Positions 9,892-21,665 of a stretch of 64,000 nucleotides of DNA are shown piece by piece (position 1 is the stretch's first letter; each line of letters begins with the position of its first letter). The stretch is from Okapia johnstoni. Taxonomy: Eukaryota > Chordata > Mammalia > Artiodactyla > Giraffidae. The notes under the pieces were generated by a model, which saw only the letters and a program-made list of their open reading frames with translations, was not told where the DNA came from and made no database searches. The stretch lies in the NCBI GenBank assembly GCA_024291935.2, contig CM044309.1, positions 97,117,628 through 97,181,627 of the forward strand, given 5' to 3'. Both the position numbers and the translations under genes were made by a program.

Positions 9892-10937
9892 AAGGCTGCA
9901 GTATAGAAGGTAAGGTGGAGAGAAGTGTCCAATGTGACTAGAGGCAAAATGAGGCTAAAGAATTAGGTAAGTCCTAGAGAATATGGTTTTTGTTCATCAT
10001 ATTAATAGCTTTGTTCTTTTTCTAAGTTCAATATCAAGCCATTGAAAGAGTAAGGAATCTGACCAGAGTTGGATTTTGGAGAGTCATCACTAGATTTTAA
10101 GACCACTGGCTCTCGGTAACCCTGGCTGTAGGCAGCCTGCTATAGGGAATGGATAGGAAAAGTGAAAGAGTGAACAAAAGGGGCTGCTTTAGGAAGTTGT
10201 CAAAGTGATGTTAGCTTGGTATACCGTGGCAGGGATGGAGATGGAGAGAAATAGACATATTCAGAAGATATTTAGTAGGAAAAATAATAGTACTTGATAA
10301 TAGATTAGATTTTTAGGAAGTTGTAGCAAAGGAGGTGTCAAAAATGGTAAACAAACATCCATCATGTGGAAATTGATGAATGTTGGTGCCAGGCATTGAC
10401 AAAGAGACTATAGGAAGGACCAGATTTAATATAGAATTTTGAGATACTTTGCGGACATCTAAATCACTATGTCAACTGGGCTGGCGAACATATAAATCTG
10501 GTCCTCAGAAGAGAAATTGGGAGTCTATCTGCATAAGAAAATGATTACAGCTGTGTTTGGGATTAGAATTGACTAGGGAGAGGATAGAATTAGAAAAGAA
10601 GAAGGGTTAGGGAAATTCTTGAGAAATGCTTGAGGCCAGATAAAGATAAGTTTACAAAATAAATCAAAAAGAGGCAGATAGAAACAGAGTGGGGAGGGAA
10701 CACAAATCCAAGAAACATTTATGTGATAAAGACAGTAAATCTGGAAATTGATTAGAGCTGGGAGTGAACTCAAGAGAGAAAAGAAGAATGACTCCCACTT
10801 TCTAGTTTGTGTGAGGGTATGGATGCTGACTGAGCTGGAAAGAGGATGAAGTGAGTTTTAAACATTTGAAATTTGAAGGAGGCATTTAAGTACACATATC
10901 TAAAAATGCTATTACTCAGATTAGCTTTACATACATA
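9892..10937. other. Purine-rich decayed non-coding sequence
   Basis: A long stretch with clear A/G bias on the plus strand. No gene or clear element. Chance frames have no domain. Confidence 0.55.
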
Positions 10938-11130
10938 ACAGTTTCAAATGTGCCAGGTGTTAGTCAAAACATTTTATTTATATTAACGCATTTAAATACC
11001 AAAATAGGTACTACTATTGCCTCCCTCCATTTTGTATATGAGGAAACAGAGGCTCAGATATATTCAATAATCTGCTTAGAATCACACAGCTACCAAGTAG
11101 TGGAGCCAGAATTTAAACTTAGAAAACCTG
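10938..11130 (-). mobile_element. MIR: MIR SINE
   Basis: AGGTACTACTATTGCC, TATGAGGAAACAGAGGCTCA, AATCACACAGCTACCAAGTA and GTGGAGCCAGAATTTAAAC are the antisense MIR core in order. One of the best-preserved MIR copies in the window. Confidence 0.85.
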
Positions 11131-12146
11131 GATGAAGAACATTCTCCCTTAATAATTATGTTAATTGATTTTATTATATAAATCAAAAGATAGAGTGGAA
11201 ATACCACCTGGATACAAAGATTTAGCAGTAGCCACTACAGGCTGGCATTAAAGCTGTAAGAGGAGAGGAGGAAGCATGAATAGAATAAAAGATAGTAAGT
11301 GATAAAAAGAACCTTGGAAGAAAAAGCAATTTATAAAGACGGCAATTTTTTAAAGACACAGAATAGGAATTACTGGAGAAGTATAAGGAAAACCAGAAGA
11401 ATAGAGAATCACAGAAGCCAAAGATATAAAGAATATTCAGAATGTGTAGACAAAATAGCAAATGCAATTAGCAATGTCTGGTAGAGTTAGGATAAATAGG
11501 TTATATATGCATAGGGAGAGGGAATCAGAACATCTCTGGTAATCTCAGAAGTGCTGCTTTGGGAGTATGGTATTTGATAAAAGCTGAATTACCGGATTGA
11601 GTTGAGGAAAAGTGAGATGAAAGGGTGAAAATAGGAAAGGTGCTTACTTCTTTTAGACATTTGTATGAGGAGGCAAAAAAATTTTTCAGGAGTATAAAGA
11701 GGGCACATAGTTAAGAGAGATGTTTTTTGAAAATAAAATAGAGATTCGGATATGTTTACAGGTTTCAAAAAGAATAGCTAGAGAGACATAGAACTGATAG
11801 AACAAAGCACTAGAAAAGAGAAAAGATGGGAGGTCTTGATGTCAAAGGCATTAGTGAATGAATCATATGATTATGAATCAGATTGAATTATTCTCTTACA
11901 TTTTCAAGTAAGAGCAGGAAGAAGGATGGTGACAATACATTTTGTTAATTAGAAAGGAAAGAGAATTAGATTATAATTTAACCTATTAGCTAAAAGCAAA
12001 GTTCGTGGAGATTGAAATGACTTTATAAGAGAGTGAATTTCTGGAATACCTGGAATAAATGAAAAAGCAAAAATAATAAGAATATGTAAAATGATTGAAT
12101 GGATCAGCTAAAATTGTAATTTAAACACATTGCAATTTTACTGGTG
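11131..12146. other. Purine-rich decayed non-coding sequence
   Basis: Continues the plus-strand A/G bias seen from about 9.9 kb. No recognisable gene, RNA or named repeat. Confidence 0.55.
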
Positions 12147-12182
12147 CTATATATATGTATATATAAATATATATATATATAA
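12147..12182. repeat. (TA)n-rich microsatellite
   Basis: Short TA-rich tract with interspersed TATG and AAATAT units. Confidence 0.9.
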
Positions 12183-12364
12183 TCAGTTTAGTTCTAATCT
12201 ATGTACTAGCATTCAATAACTTGGCAATAGGTAGTGAAAAAAATGGGATTGTATTTGTTGATTCAGAGGACCAAAAAGTGAAGTTTTGCTGCCTGGGTGT
12301 GAAAATAAATAAACAAGTAACTAAAAAGTAAATAATTAAGTTGTAAGAGAATGCAAAGTATTGT

Positions 12365-12622
12365 TCAAAATAAATATGCAGAAACCTGTGACATTTCTAT
12401 ACATTAACAGCAAACTATCAGAAAGAGAAATTAAGAAAACAATTTTATTTACAACTGCATCAAAAAGAACAAAACACCTAGGAATAAACTTAACTGAGGA
12501 AGAAAGACCTCTACACTGAGAACTGTTTAAGACACTGATGAAAGAAACTGAAGAAGACATGCAAAATGTAAAGATATTATGTGTTCATGGATTGGAAGAA
12601 TTCATATTGCTAAAATGTCCAA
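12365..12622 (+). mobile_element. L1: L1 ORF2 fragment, left part
   Basis: CATTAACAGCAAACTATCAG, AAAGAGAAATTAAGAAAACA and GTTCATGGATTGGAAGAATT are L1 ORF2 3' region sequence. It is broken at 12622 by the SINE/BovB compound and resumes at 14113. The sequence between about 12183 and 12365 is AT-rich without assignment. Confidence 0.88.
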
Positions 12623-12782
12623 GGGCTTCCCTTGTGGCTCAGCTGGTAAAGAATCCGCCTGCAATGCAGAAAACTTGGGTTCAATCCCTGGGTTGGGAAG
12701 ATCCCCTGGAGAAGGAAAACATCACTTTACTCACCCCAGTATTCTGGCCTGGAGAATTGGTCACAAAGAGCAGGATATGATA
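12623..12782 (+). mobile_element. Bov-tA: Bov-tA SINE, 5' partner of a BovB fusion
   Basis: Starts exactly after the left duplication with GGGCTTCCCTTGTGGCTCAG. The head and part of the body are present, with an internal loss between TGGAGAATT and GGTCACAAAGAG. It ends near AGGATATGATAA and passes without a linker into BovB. It shares the AGTATTCTGGCCTGGAGAAT variant with the two-headed Bov-tA copies. Confidence 0.92.
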
Positions 12783-14112
12783 AGCCAGCAAATTTGAAAA
12801 ATTCGAAAAAATCAGCAGTGGCCATAGGACATTAGTGTGGCTGACAGGAAAAGGTAAGTTTTCATCCTATTCCAAAGAAAGGCAATGCCAAAGAATGTTC
12901 AAACTACTGCACAACTGCACTCATCTCACATGCTAGCAAAGCAATGCTCAAAATTCTCCAAGCTAAGTTTCAACAGTACCTGAACCGTGAACTTCCAGAT
13001 GTTCAAGCTGGATTTAGAAAAGGCAGAGGAATAGAAAAAGCAAGAGAGTTCCAGAAAAACATCTACTTTTGCTTTATTGACTACACTAAAGCCTTTGACT
13101 GTGTGGAACACAACAAACTGTGGAAAAGTCTTCAAGAGATGGAAATACCAGACCACCTTACCTGCCTCCTGCAAAATCTGTATGCAGGTAAAGAAGCAAC
13201 AGTTAGAACCGAACATGGAAAAACAGACTGGTTCCAAATTGGGAAAGGAGTACGTCAAGGCTGTATATCGTCATCCTGCTTATTTAACTTATATGCAGAG
13301 TACATCATGAGAAATGCCAGGCTGGACGAAGCACAAGCTGGAATCAGGATTGTCGGGAGAAATATCAATAACCTCAGATATGCAGATGACACCTCCCTTT
13401 GCAGAAAGCAAAGATGAATTAAAGAGCCTATTGATGAAAGTGACAGAGGAGAGTGAAAAAGCTGACTTAAAACTTAGCATTCAAAAAACTAAGATCATGG
13501 TATCTGGTCCCTTTACTTCATGGCAAATAGATGGGAAACAATGGAAACAGTGAAAGACTTTATTTTCTTGGCTCCAAAATCACTGCAGATGGTGACCGCA
13601 GCCATGAAATTAAAAGATGCTTGCTCTTTGGCAGAGACATTATTTTACCGACAAAGATCCATCTAGTCAAAGCTATGGTTCTTCCAGTAGTCATGTGTGG
13701 GTGTGAGAGTTGGCTATAAAAAAAGCTGAGCACCAAAGAATTGCTGCTTTTTAACTGTGGTGTTGGAGAAGACTCTTGAGAGTCTCTTGGACTAGAAGGA
13801 GATTCAACAAGTCCATCCTAAAGGAAATCAGTCCTGAATATTCATTGGAAGGACTGATGCTGAAGCTTAAACTCCAATACTTTGGCCACCTGATACGAAG
13901 AACTGACTCACTGGAAAAGACCCTGATGCTGGGAAAGATTGAAGGCAGGAGGAGAAGGGGATGACAGGATGAGATGGTTGGATGGCATCACTGACTCAAT
14001 GGACATGAATTTGAGCAAGCTCCAGGAGTTGGTGGTGGACAGGGAAGCCTGTCGTGCTGCAATCCAATGGGTCACAAAGAGTTTGACATGTCTGAGGGAC
14101 TGAACTGAACTG
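12783..14112 (+). mobile_element. BovB: BovB LINE, 5'-truncated, longest ORF2 segment in window
   Basis: RTE-clade non-LTR retrotransposon. The segment starts in ORF2 upstream of the reverse transcriptase core (AGCCAGCAAATTTG), spans fingers and palm, and reaches the 3' tail CTGAACTGAACTGA. The 11-bp AAAATGTCCAA at 12612-12622 and 14113-14123 flanks the SINE plus BovB together. Frameshifts break the coding sequence, including a 2-base loss after the YADD box. Confidence 0.95.
12944..13417 (+). pseudogene. BovB reverse transcriptase, broken
   Basis: The longest sense reading of BovB ORF2 here, 157 codons. It holds the RT core: AFDCVEHNKLW (palm), QGCISSSCLFNLYAEYI (B-like region) and the catalytic YADD box at about residues 147-150. 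RNA-templated DNA synthesis during target-primed insertion is the family function. Compared with BovB, about 12 residues are missing between GRG and EKAREF, and the deletion keeps frame. The frame ends after YADDTSLCRKQR because of a 2-base deletion. The rest continues in other frames (13314-13553, 13531-13719, 13776-13964). Not functional. Confidence 0.9.
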
Positions 14113-14605
14113 AAAATGTCCAAAGTGCCCAAAATAATCTCTAGATTTAACACAATTCCTCTCAAAATTCCAATGACATTATTTTTTCACAGAACTGGGA
14201 CAAATAATTCTAAAATGTATATGGAACCACAAAAGTTCCTGAATATCCAAACAATCTTGAGAAAAAAGAGCAAAGGTGGAGGTGTCAAGCTCCCTGATTT
14301 CAAACTACACTGCAAATTGATAACAATCCAAAGAGTATGGTACTGGCACAAAAAATAGACATATAAATCAATGTATTAGGCACATGGAAAGATGTTCAAC
14401 ATCACCGATTACCCGAAATGTAAATCAAATTCACAGTGAGATACCACCTCACACCTGTCTGAATGGCTAACAGACAAGACAAGAAACAACAAATGGAGAA
14501 ATGTCAAGAAAGGGGAGCCCTTGTACACCACGGTGGAACTATGAATCGGTACAGTCACTATGGAAGAGTATGGAAGGTCCTAAAAAAATCAAGAATAGAA
14601 CTAAA
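14113..14605 (+). mobile_element. L1: L1 ORF2 fragment, right part, with internal deletion
   Basis: Resumes with AAAATGTCCAAAGTGCCC and CTCAAAATTCCAATGACATT, runs to AGAGTATGGTACTGGCACAA, then jumps at about 14365-14378 to a later L1 region (AAAGATGTTCAACATCACCG, GAGATACCACCTCACACCTG). The intervening ORF2 sequence is deleted. Many stops. Confidence 0.85.
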
Positions 14606-15014
14606 ATATTAGCTTTCATGTCACAAGAAATGACCATAAGACATCTATTATAATTCTGCTCAAGGGGGTTGCCTCAATTCCAGTCACAGTAAGATCGTTC
14701 TGCAGATATCTTTGTACTCTTTAAAGAGCCCAAACAAGGAGTAGAGAAGGCAAATGTGTGATTCTTAAACTTGGAATAAACCTGGATTATATTTATGTAC
14801 TCAGTCTCTGGGGTAACCAAGAGAACTGTGGGCAGATAATAAGCAGGTTACTGAAATTGCTCAGTACTAAGAATAATATCTGATGATGATTAAAGTGTGT
14901 GAGCCATCAAAAATGATAACCTCATCTTAACTTGAGTTGATGTTTTAGGTGAAGGTGAAAAGTTAATATGACACACAAGCATCTAATCTCTGTGCAAATA
15001 TACATTTTACACGA
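14606..15014. other. Non-coding, no assigned element
   Basis: No gene or repeat recognised between the L1 remnant and the MIR. Confidence 0.5.
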
Positions 15015-15190
15015 GTCTTGATTTAAATCACAGCTCTGCAGCCTTATAGCTGCTTGACCTTGGGCGAGTTAATTAACCATAGGGATCTCAAGTTCTTCAG
15101 TTGATGAATAAGGAGAACAATGTCTATCTCAGCATTGTGGTCAGATTAGGAATAGTGCATGTCTATCACATACAATATGTATAACACAAT
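15015..15190 (+). mobile_element. MIR: MIR SINE
   Basis: ATCACAGCTCTGCAGCCTTA, GCTGCTTGACCTTGGGCGAG and GATGAATAAGGAGAACAATG follow the sense MIR core in order. Confidence 0.8.
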
Positions 15191-15269
15191 GATAACTTAT
15201 TCAATATATTTATTTGAGTTAGAAATAATAGTACAAATAACACTAGAATGTTGCCTTAAACATAGTACA

Positions 15270-15479
15270 GTAATGTGCTTGTTGCTCAGTCACGTCTGAC
15301 TCTTTGTGACCCCATGCACTGTTGCCAGCCAGGCTTCTCTATCCATGGGATTCTCCGAGCAAAATATTAGAGTGGGTTATTACTCCCTTCTCCAGGGGAT
15401 TTTCCTGACCCAGGGACTGAACCCAGGTCTCCTGCATTGTTGGAAGATTCTTTTACCATCTGAGCCACCAGGGAAGCCC
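15270..15479 (-). mobile_element. Bov-tA: Bov-tA SINE
   Basis: Full-length antisense copy from TTGTTGCTCAGTCACGTCTG to GAGCCACCAGGGAAGCCC. A short AGTACA at 15264-15269 and 15480-15485 may be its target-site duplication. Confidence 0.93.
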
Positions 15480-15485
15480 AGTACA

Positions 15486-16540
15486 CATTATAAGTGTATT
15501 CATTTCTCTTAGTTGCTGGATTAAGATTTATTGATTGACTAAATTCTGTCCACAAATTTGAGATATTTAGGTTTCTCCCTTGAATCATTACATGCCCATT
15601 AATCCTCTAGGTCTTGAAAATATTTTTTTAAATTATGCTAAAATGCTCATAAAGGCAGAGTGCTAGCAATAAATGAGGAAATGTTGATAAGCCTCCTTTC
15701 CTGGTGGGGATTAATCTGGGATGGTCCTGTAGTATGGATGAAATGGTACTCCTCACAGTGACTGTTTCCCCACTTCCCCGCCTCCAGCTTGCTCTGGGTC
15801 AAGAACAAAGCCTGGCACCTTAAAATGGGTTAGGACTGCATCTGTACTCAAAATTCTTTCATCCTTCTTCCGAAAGTCTCCTTCCAGAAGCCTAGTCCTC
15901 CTCTTTTTGACTCTCAACTCCAAAAGAGATCTGTTTCATCTTTTAATGATTTATTCACAAGCAACTGCCCACTACAAAGAGTTCTCCCTTAGAAACTCAC
16001 AGACATTTATTTTCCTTCCTTGACTATAGCTCTGTCAAATCCCAGACATTAAAAACAAAGATGTCTGCTCAACTTCTCTGAGAAGAGAGGGATAATATTT
16101 TCTACTTTCATTTTTTCCCTGATGGGTCTCCACATTTTAAGAATGAAAGGAGTTATTTACTTGTAATGTCTTGCTGAAGGGAGACAACAATGACAAAGGC
16201 TAGTCTTCAGTGCAATACCATCGTTAACTGTGGTGGTCTTGGATTTAAGTTCCAAAATCCTAATTGAAGTTTCTTAAGTTTCCTCTCAAGTAAAAGATTT
16301 TGTTCCAAGATGGCTGAATGACAAATACAGATAGGCAAGAATGTATTGCTTTTTTAGTGTTCATTTTCTTTCTTTTATTTTGTTTCCATCTCCCTTATAA
16401 TTTACCAGAGAATGAAAAAATATAGGAAGGAGGGTAGTTATCTTAGAAGACTTCCCATAACTTTGGTTAACTTAGTACTAGGAAAAGAAAACTGTTCCAA
16501 CAAAAGAGGGGGGTAAATCCAATCAGCTTTGTGCAATGGT
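15486..16540. other. Non-coding, no assigned element
   Basis: Mixed-composition sequence. No exon-like open frame, promoter or named repeat that I can support. Confidence 0.5.
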
Positions 16541-16750
16541 GGGCTTCCTCAGTGGCTCATTTGGTAAAGAGCCTGCCTGCAATGCTGAAGCCACCAGAGA
16601 TGTGGATTCATTTCCTGGTTTGGGAAGATCCCCTGGAGGAGGAAATAGTAACTCACTCCAGTTTTCTTGCATGAAAAATCTGATGGACAGAGGAGCCTGG
16701 CAGGCTACAGTCCAAAGGGTCACAAAGAGTCAGACACGACTGAGTACGCA
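16541..16750 (+). mobile_element. Bov-tA: Bov-tA SINE
   Basis: Sense copy from GGGCTTCCTCAGTGGCTCAT to AAAGAGTCAGACACGACTGA. Substitutions and a small insertion (GAAGCCACCAGAGATG) lie in the head. The 78-codon frame reading through it is a SINE shadow. Confidence 0.93.
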
Positions 16751-17790
16751 GGTCCACAGAGGCTTTGAGTAGACAATGAAGCTACTTCATGGAGTCTGGA
16801 AGTGGAAATGATTCCCAAACCTGTTCTATCTTGGAGTAGAATGTTCCATGTTCTACCCATTCACTGAATTTGTATATATTTTGAAGAAGGGAAGACAGTG
16901 CAAGTGCTGATTCTAATTTAGAAAGGAAACTAAAAATCAAGACTTGATTAAATAACCATGTCTATTCATTTAAAACAGAGGATTTTAACCAGAAGCCAAT
17001 GAAAATACTTGAAGTGGTCTGTGGACCTACTAAAATTGGAATTGGAACTTAATGCTTATACAAATATTCAGTTTTCTAGTGGAAGAGTCATAAAGTTTCC
17101 ATGGTTTAAATTTTAAGAATGAATGATGAGTGAAGGAGGGTCGAGGGAAGAGCAGGGCATAGGGGATGGTAGAGAAAAATCCTTGTGTGGGCCAAATAAT
17201 CTGTGACCATGACCCTGATTTCAGGAACTCATAGCTCCTGAAATCACAGAGAGCGTGACAAGTAACAGTGGATCACCAGGGAGAACTAATAATGGTTCTG
17301 AAGAAGTAGTTTCTGGGTCTTTGAAGAGGATGGCTTGACTTGTCTGAGGTTTTTCAAAACTTGGAAAGGTGTGCACATAGGAAAAAGGGACAAAAGCTCC
17401 ATGGTACAATGTGTTTACAGATTCCAAGGTATAAGAGGATGCAGGATAAATTAAGAAAAAGATGCAAATAAACAACTGGTACATTTTAAAAAGTAATAAC
17501 TCTTATTATTCTTTGAGAATGATTTTTTTAAAACAAAGCCAAATACATTTCTGCTCTATCTTCAGATGGAGTTTAACTTTTAAATAATAGAAAAATACTA
17601 AAAGCCCCAAACTTAACCCCAAATAACTCAGATGCTGGAACGCAGAGCAGAATACATTCAATAAATCTATTTTTATAATTGTCTAAAATGGGTAATCACA
17701 ATTAAAATTTTATCTTGTTTTACAAGACAGACTACCCCTTCAGTAACCAATACACTGATCTGGAACAAAGCTTGCTAAGAATTGCCCCAT
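16751..17790. other. Non-coding, no assigned element
   Basis: Unassigned sequence. The 87-codon minus frame at 17221-17484 begins with a hydrophobic Phe/Ile/Leu stretch but matches nothing I know and has no gene context. Confidence 0.5.
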
Positions 17791-17794
17791 AATA

Positions 17795-18003
17795 ATGGAC
17801 TATGGCTCAAAAGATGAAGAATCTGCCTGCAATGTGGGAGACATGGGTTCGATCCCTGGGTCGGGAAGATCCCCTGGAGAAGGAACTGGCTACCTACTCC
17901 ACTATTCTTGCCTGGAGAATTTAATCCCATGTACAGAGGAGCCTGGTGGGCTACAGTCCATAGGGTTGCAAAGAGTTGGACAGGATTGAGTGACTAACAC
18001 TTT
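17795..18003 (+). mobile_element. Bov-tA: Bov-tA SINE
   Basis: Sense copy with a damaged 5' head (ACTATGGCTCAAAAGATG), a box-B-like GGTTCGATCCCTGGG and the tail GAGTGACTAACACTTTCA. No clear target-site duplication. Confidence 0.92.
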
Positions 18004-19361
18004 CATTCAGTTCACTTCAACTGAATAAGAATATTTCCTGTAATCTCCAGGTGAAATTATACAAATACCCTATTTGCTATTATTCATTATTAGTGATTTT
18101 GTAATGAGGAAAGTCAAGGCATCACAGAATTAAAATCTCAGCACACGGATTAAAATGTTATTAAAAATTCAAAGAAAAGAACTGAGCAACCTATGTAGTA
18201 TTAAAAATATTTCCCCTCAATATTTTCCTATTTTTATTAGTCCTAAATTAATTTAGTTTAAATAGCATATGCAAATCATTTACATTAATTATGACTACTA
18301 ATCAATACTAATTTTTATGTTTCAGTTTATGAATATTTTGTAAGTAAAACAAGATAAACTAGCATTGAGTTTACTCTTCAAAACTTTTTCTTTAAAAAAT
18401 CTTTTTTTTTTCCTTGTAAGGTCTCATTTCCCTTCTTTGCAATAAGTCTTCAAATCTGTCAGTACTATTGAATGGGCGACAAATGACTTGAGCTGTGTAG
18501 TACATAATCAGATACTGCCCATTTCATGGTTTTATTCTACAGAGAAATATTTTAAAAAATGTATGTAATGATTCTCCATTTTAGATCATTTTCTTCACAT
18601 AAATGCAGAGATCTATTCAAAATAGAAACTGTGTTTGTATCTATATCTGAAAGTGTGGTGTGTTTGCAGAGACTAGTCATAACAAGAAATCAGAGAGCCA
18701 ATTATAAATCATTTATTAAAACTCCATAGTCAGAAGAGGTAATTTTTCTGCCAGTGAGGCTGTCTAATTTTTCCACAAGTGGCTCACTTATAATAAAGAC
18801 TAAATAAACAAACATTCTGAAGAGATACATAAATTATTAAACATATTCTCAGAAAGAAAAATGAATAAGGGATGCTAATATGCTTACAAATCGCCATAGT
18901 TTCCCTGGTGCCATGCATAAGTAATAACGTAGATCGGGGGCACTTAGCATCTACCAAATTGGGATCATAACCAGTAATTTCTCTTTAAATTTTCCCTGAC
19001 TTTGAAAATGAGAATAATTAAGCAATGTAGAGAATTCTAGAAGCTAAGAAACCATGAATAATAGATTTTAAGGAGAGATGAATAAAAAGTTATGAGGAAA
19101 GGGAAACGACATAAAATGAGTCCAAGGGAGTTGAGGCTGCACTCATGCAGCTAAAGGGGTAAAACTAGCCCAATAGTATTCACCCTCAGATTCTTTTAAT
19201 TATACCACAATTCAAGACACTATTTTTAAAGCTTAATATTTACCTCTAAAAAATGTTTAAAATGTTACCTCAGATAGGCAAACTTTGAAACTCCACGGCT
19301 AAACACAACAGCATTTGCACTCCCTCATGCAATGCAGGGGACTTAGGGATCCAAGTGGTTT
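18004..19361. other. AT-rich non-coding sequence
   Basis: No gene or named repeat seen over about 1.35 kb. Confidence 0.5.
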
Positions 19362-19371
19362 AAACCTCTGT

Positions 19372-20413
19372 GAGCTTTTGCACAGCAAGGGAAACAAAAA
19401 ACAAAAGAAAAAAGAGAACCCTCAGGATGGGAGAAAATATTTGCAAACCAAGCAACTGTCAAAAGATAAGTTTCCAAAATATACAAACAGCTTGTGCAAC
19501 TCAATACTAAAACAAACAAACAAACAACTCATTCCAAAAAGTGGGTGGAAGATCCGAACAGCATTTCTCTGAAGATACACAGATAACCAAAAAGCACGTG
19601 AAAAGATGCTCAACATCACTAACTATTAGGGAAATGCAAATCAAGAGTCTAACGAGGTATCACCTCACATTGGTCAGAATGGCTATCATCAAACAACTTC
19701 AAACAATAAATGCTAGAGAGGGTATGGAGAAAAGGGAACCTCCCGACCCTATTGGTGGGGATGCAAATTGGCACAGCTACTAGTGTGGAGGATCCTTAAG
19801 ACACTAAAACTAGAACTACCATATGACCCAGCAATCCCACTCGTAGGCATATACTTGGAGAAAACCATAATGTGAAAAGGATATGCACCTCAATGTTCAT
19901 TGTAGCACTATTTACAATAGCCAGGATAGGGAAGCAACTTAAACTCTCATCCACAGAAAAATAGATACCGATGTGGTTCATACACATAATGTAATATTAC
20001 TCAGCCATAAAAAGAAAAAAATTAATGCCATTTGTAGCAACATGGATGGATATAGAGATTGTCATACTGAATGAAGTTAAGTCAGACACAGAAAGACAGA
20101 TATCATGATATTGCTTGTATGTAGAATCTTAAAAAGAGTACAGATGAACTTATTTACAAAACAGAAGTAGAGTCACAGATGTAGATAACAAACTTATGGT
20201 TACCAGTGAATAAGGTGGTGAGGGATAAATTGGGAGGTTGGAATTGACATATACACACTACTATATATAGAATTACCACTAGTGCCACTTGAGAAGACCC
20301 ATATGTAAAATAGATAACTAATAAGAATTCTAATGTGTACCACAGGGAACTCTACTCACTACTCAGTAATGATGTATATGGGAGAAGAATCTAAAAAAAG
20401 AGTGATATGTATA

Positions 20414-20461
<48 letters not shown>

Positions 20462-20578
20462 CACACACACACATATATATAATATATATAACTTATTCAC
20501 TTTGCTGTACACTTGAAACTAACACAACTTTGTAAATCAGCTATACTCTGATAAAAATTGAAAACAAACAAACAGATA
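19372..20578 (+). mobile_element. L1: L1 LINE, 5'-truncated, with 3' end
   Basis: Starts in ORF2 (TTTTGCACAGCAAGG, GGGAGAAAATATTTGCAAAC) and runs through AGATGCTCAACATCACTAAC, GACCCAGCAATCCCACTCG and TTACTCAGCCATAAAAAG to the 3' UTR and tail (CTTTGCTGTACACTTGAAAC, AAAACAAACAAACAG). The 10-bp AAACCTCTGT at 19362-19371 and 20579-20588 is the target-site duplication. ORF2 is full of stops and has no RT core. Confidence 0.95.
20406..20490. repeat. TA/CA compound microsatellite in the L1 3' UTR
   Basis: About 20 TA units, then CA units, then TA again, grown from the TA-rich part of the L1 3' UTR. Confidence 0.95.
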
Positions 20579-20588
20579 AAACCTCTGT

Positions 20589-21620
20589 TAACTTCAGTGC
20601 ATTCACTACATTCCCGATCACTCTCTACAATGAGATAAGAACAAGAGAGAGAAAGAGCATTGGGTCATGTGGGCTAAGACTAAAAAGAGTGCTTATCATG
20701 TCCACCCATATGGAATTCGCCAAAGCTCTCAGCTATGTGGTCACTCCTAACTGCAAGAGAAAGTGGGAAATGCAATCCGAAGGTGTTTTCTCAGAAGGCA
20801 ACAGAAATGAAACTGGTGAGTAGCTACCCAGTATTGGCCATCTACATATGTGCAGGGAGAACTTTAAAAAGTATGAAAGTTGTTAGGTCTTTTTAATGCC
20901 ACAGTCTCTTAGTCTCTTACTTCTCACACTTCAGTGAACAGACAAGTCATTTAGGTACCTTAGTAAATGCAATTGATGGCTCAGTGGGTCTGAAATGCGG
21001 CCTGAGAGTCTAATTTCTAATAGGTTCCCAGAGGATGCTGTCACTGCTCATCCATGGATCTCAGGAACAAAACAACCATCATTACATGAAAACAAATCTC
21101 TAAGTAACAACAAAACACGGACTTGATGGGATGAAGTTTACGCCCTATAACCATCTAGTTGTTTTCCTTGGAATACATATTCCCTCTCTGTGCCCTGATT
21201 CAGCTAAGTAAAGTGACCTTAATAATACATAGTTCCTCCAGTGGGCACAGAAATCTGGAGATTTATGAGATAATATCTGCAAAATGCTGTGATCTCCTTG
21301 GGGAAGAGGTATTAGAAATATACGAGGTGTTGTATTGTTTTTAGCTTGTCGTTGGCTGGAAGAAAAAAAATGTCCTATTGGGGAAGAATGTTGCATGTTC
21401 CTCTAAGTTGCTGAAAACCTGTGCAAAGAAGAGGAGCCTTTTTCCCTGCATGGATTATTTTTTGCCATTATTGTGTCCATTATTTCTTTTTGACATTTTC
21501 TACTGAGGCATACAATAATACAACCATAGCATGCAGATAACCATACTAATAATCACAGAAATGCGGTGATTCATTCAGCATCATACACACCTTCTAATAG
21601 CAGAGTACTTAGGGATTAAA
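20589..21620. other. Non-coding, no assigned element
   Basis: No gene, RNA or named repeat recognised. Chance frames only. Confidence 0.5.

Positions 21621-21622
<2 letters not shown>

Positions 21623-21662
<40 letters not shown>
21623..21662 (+). repeat. (AC)20 microsatellite
   Basis: Uninterrupted AC dinucleotide, 20 units. Pure tracts of this length are normally polymorphic between individuals. Confidence 0.98.

Positions 21663-21665
<3 letters not shown>

Noticed and set aside
12926..13258. 110-codon minus-strand frame
   Set aside because: It is antisense to the BovB reverse transcriptase, which is clearly coded on the plus strand.
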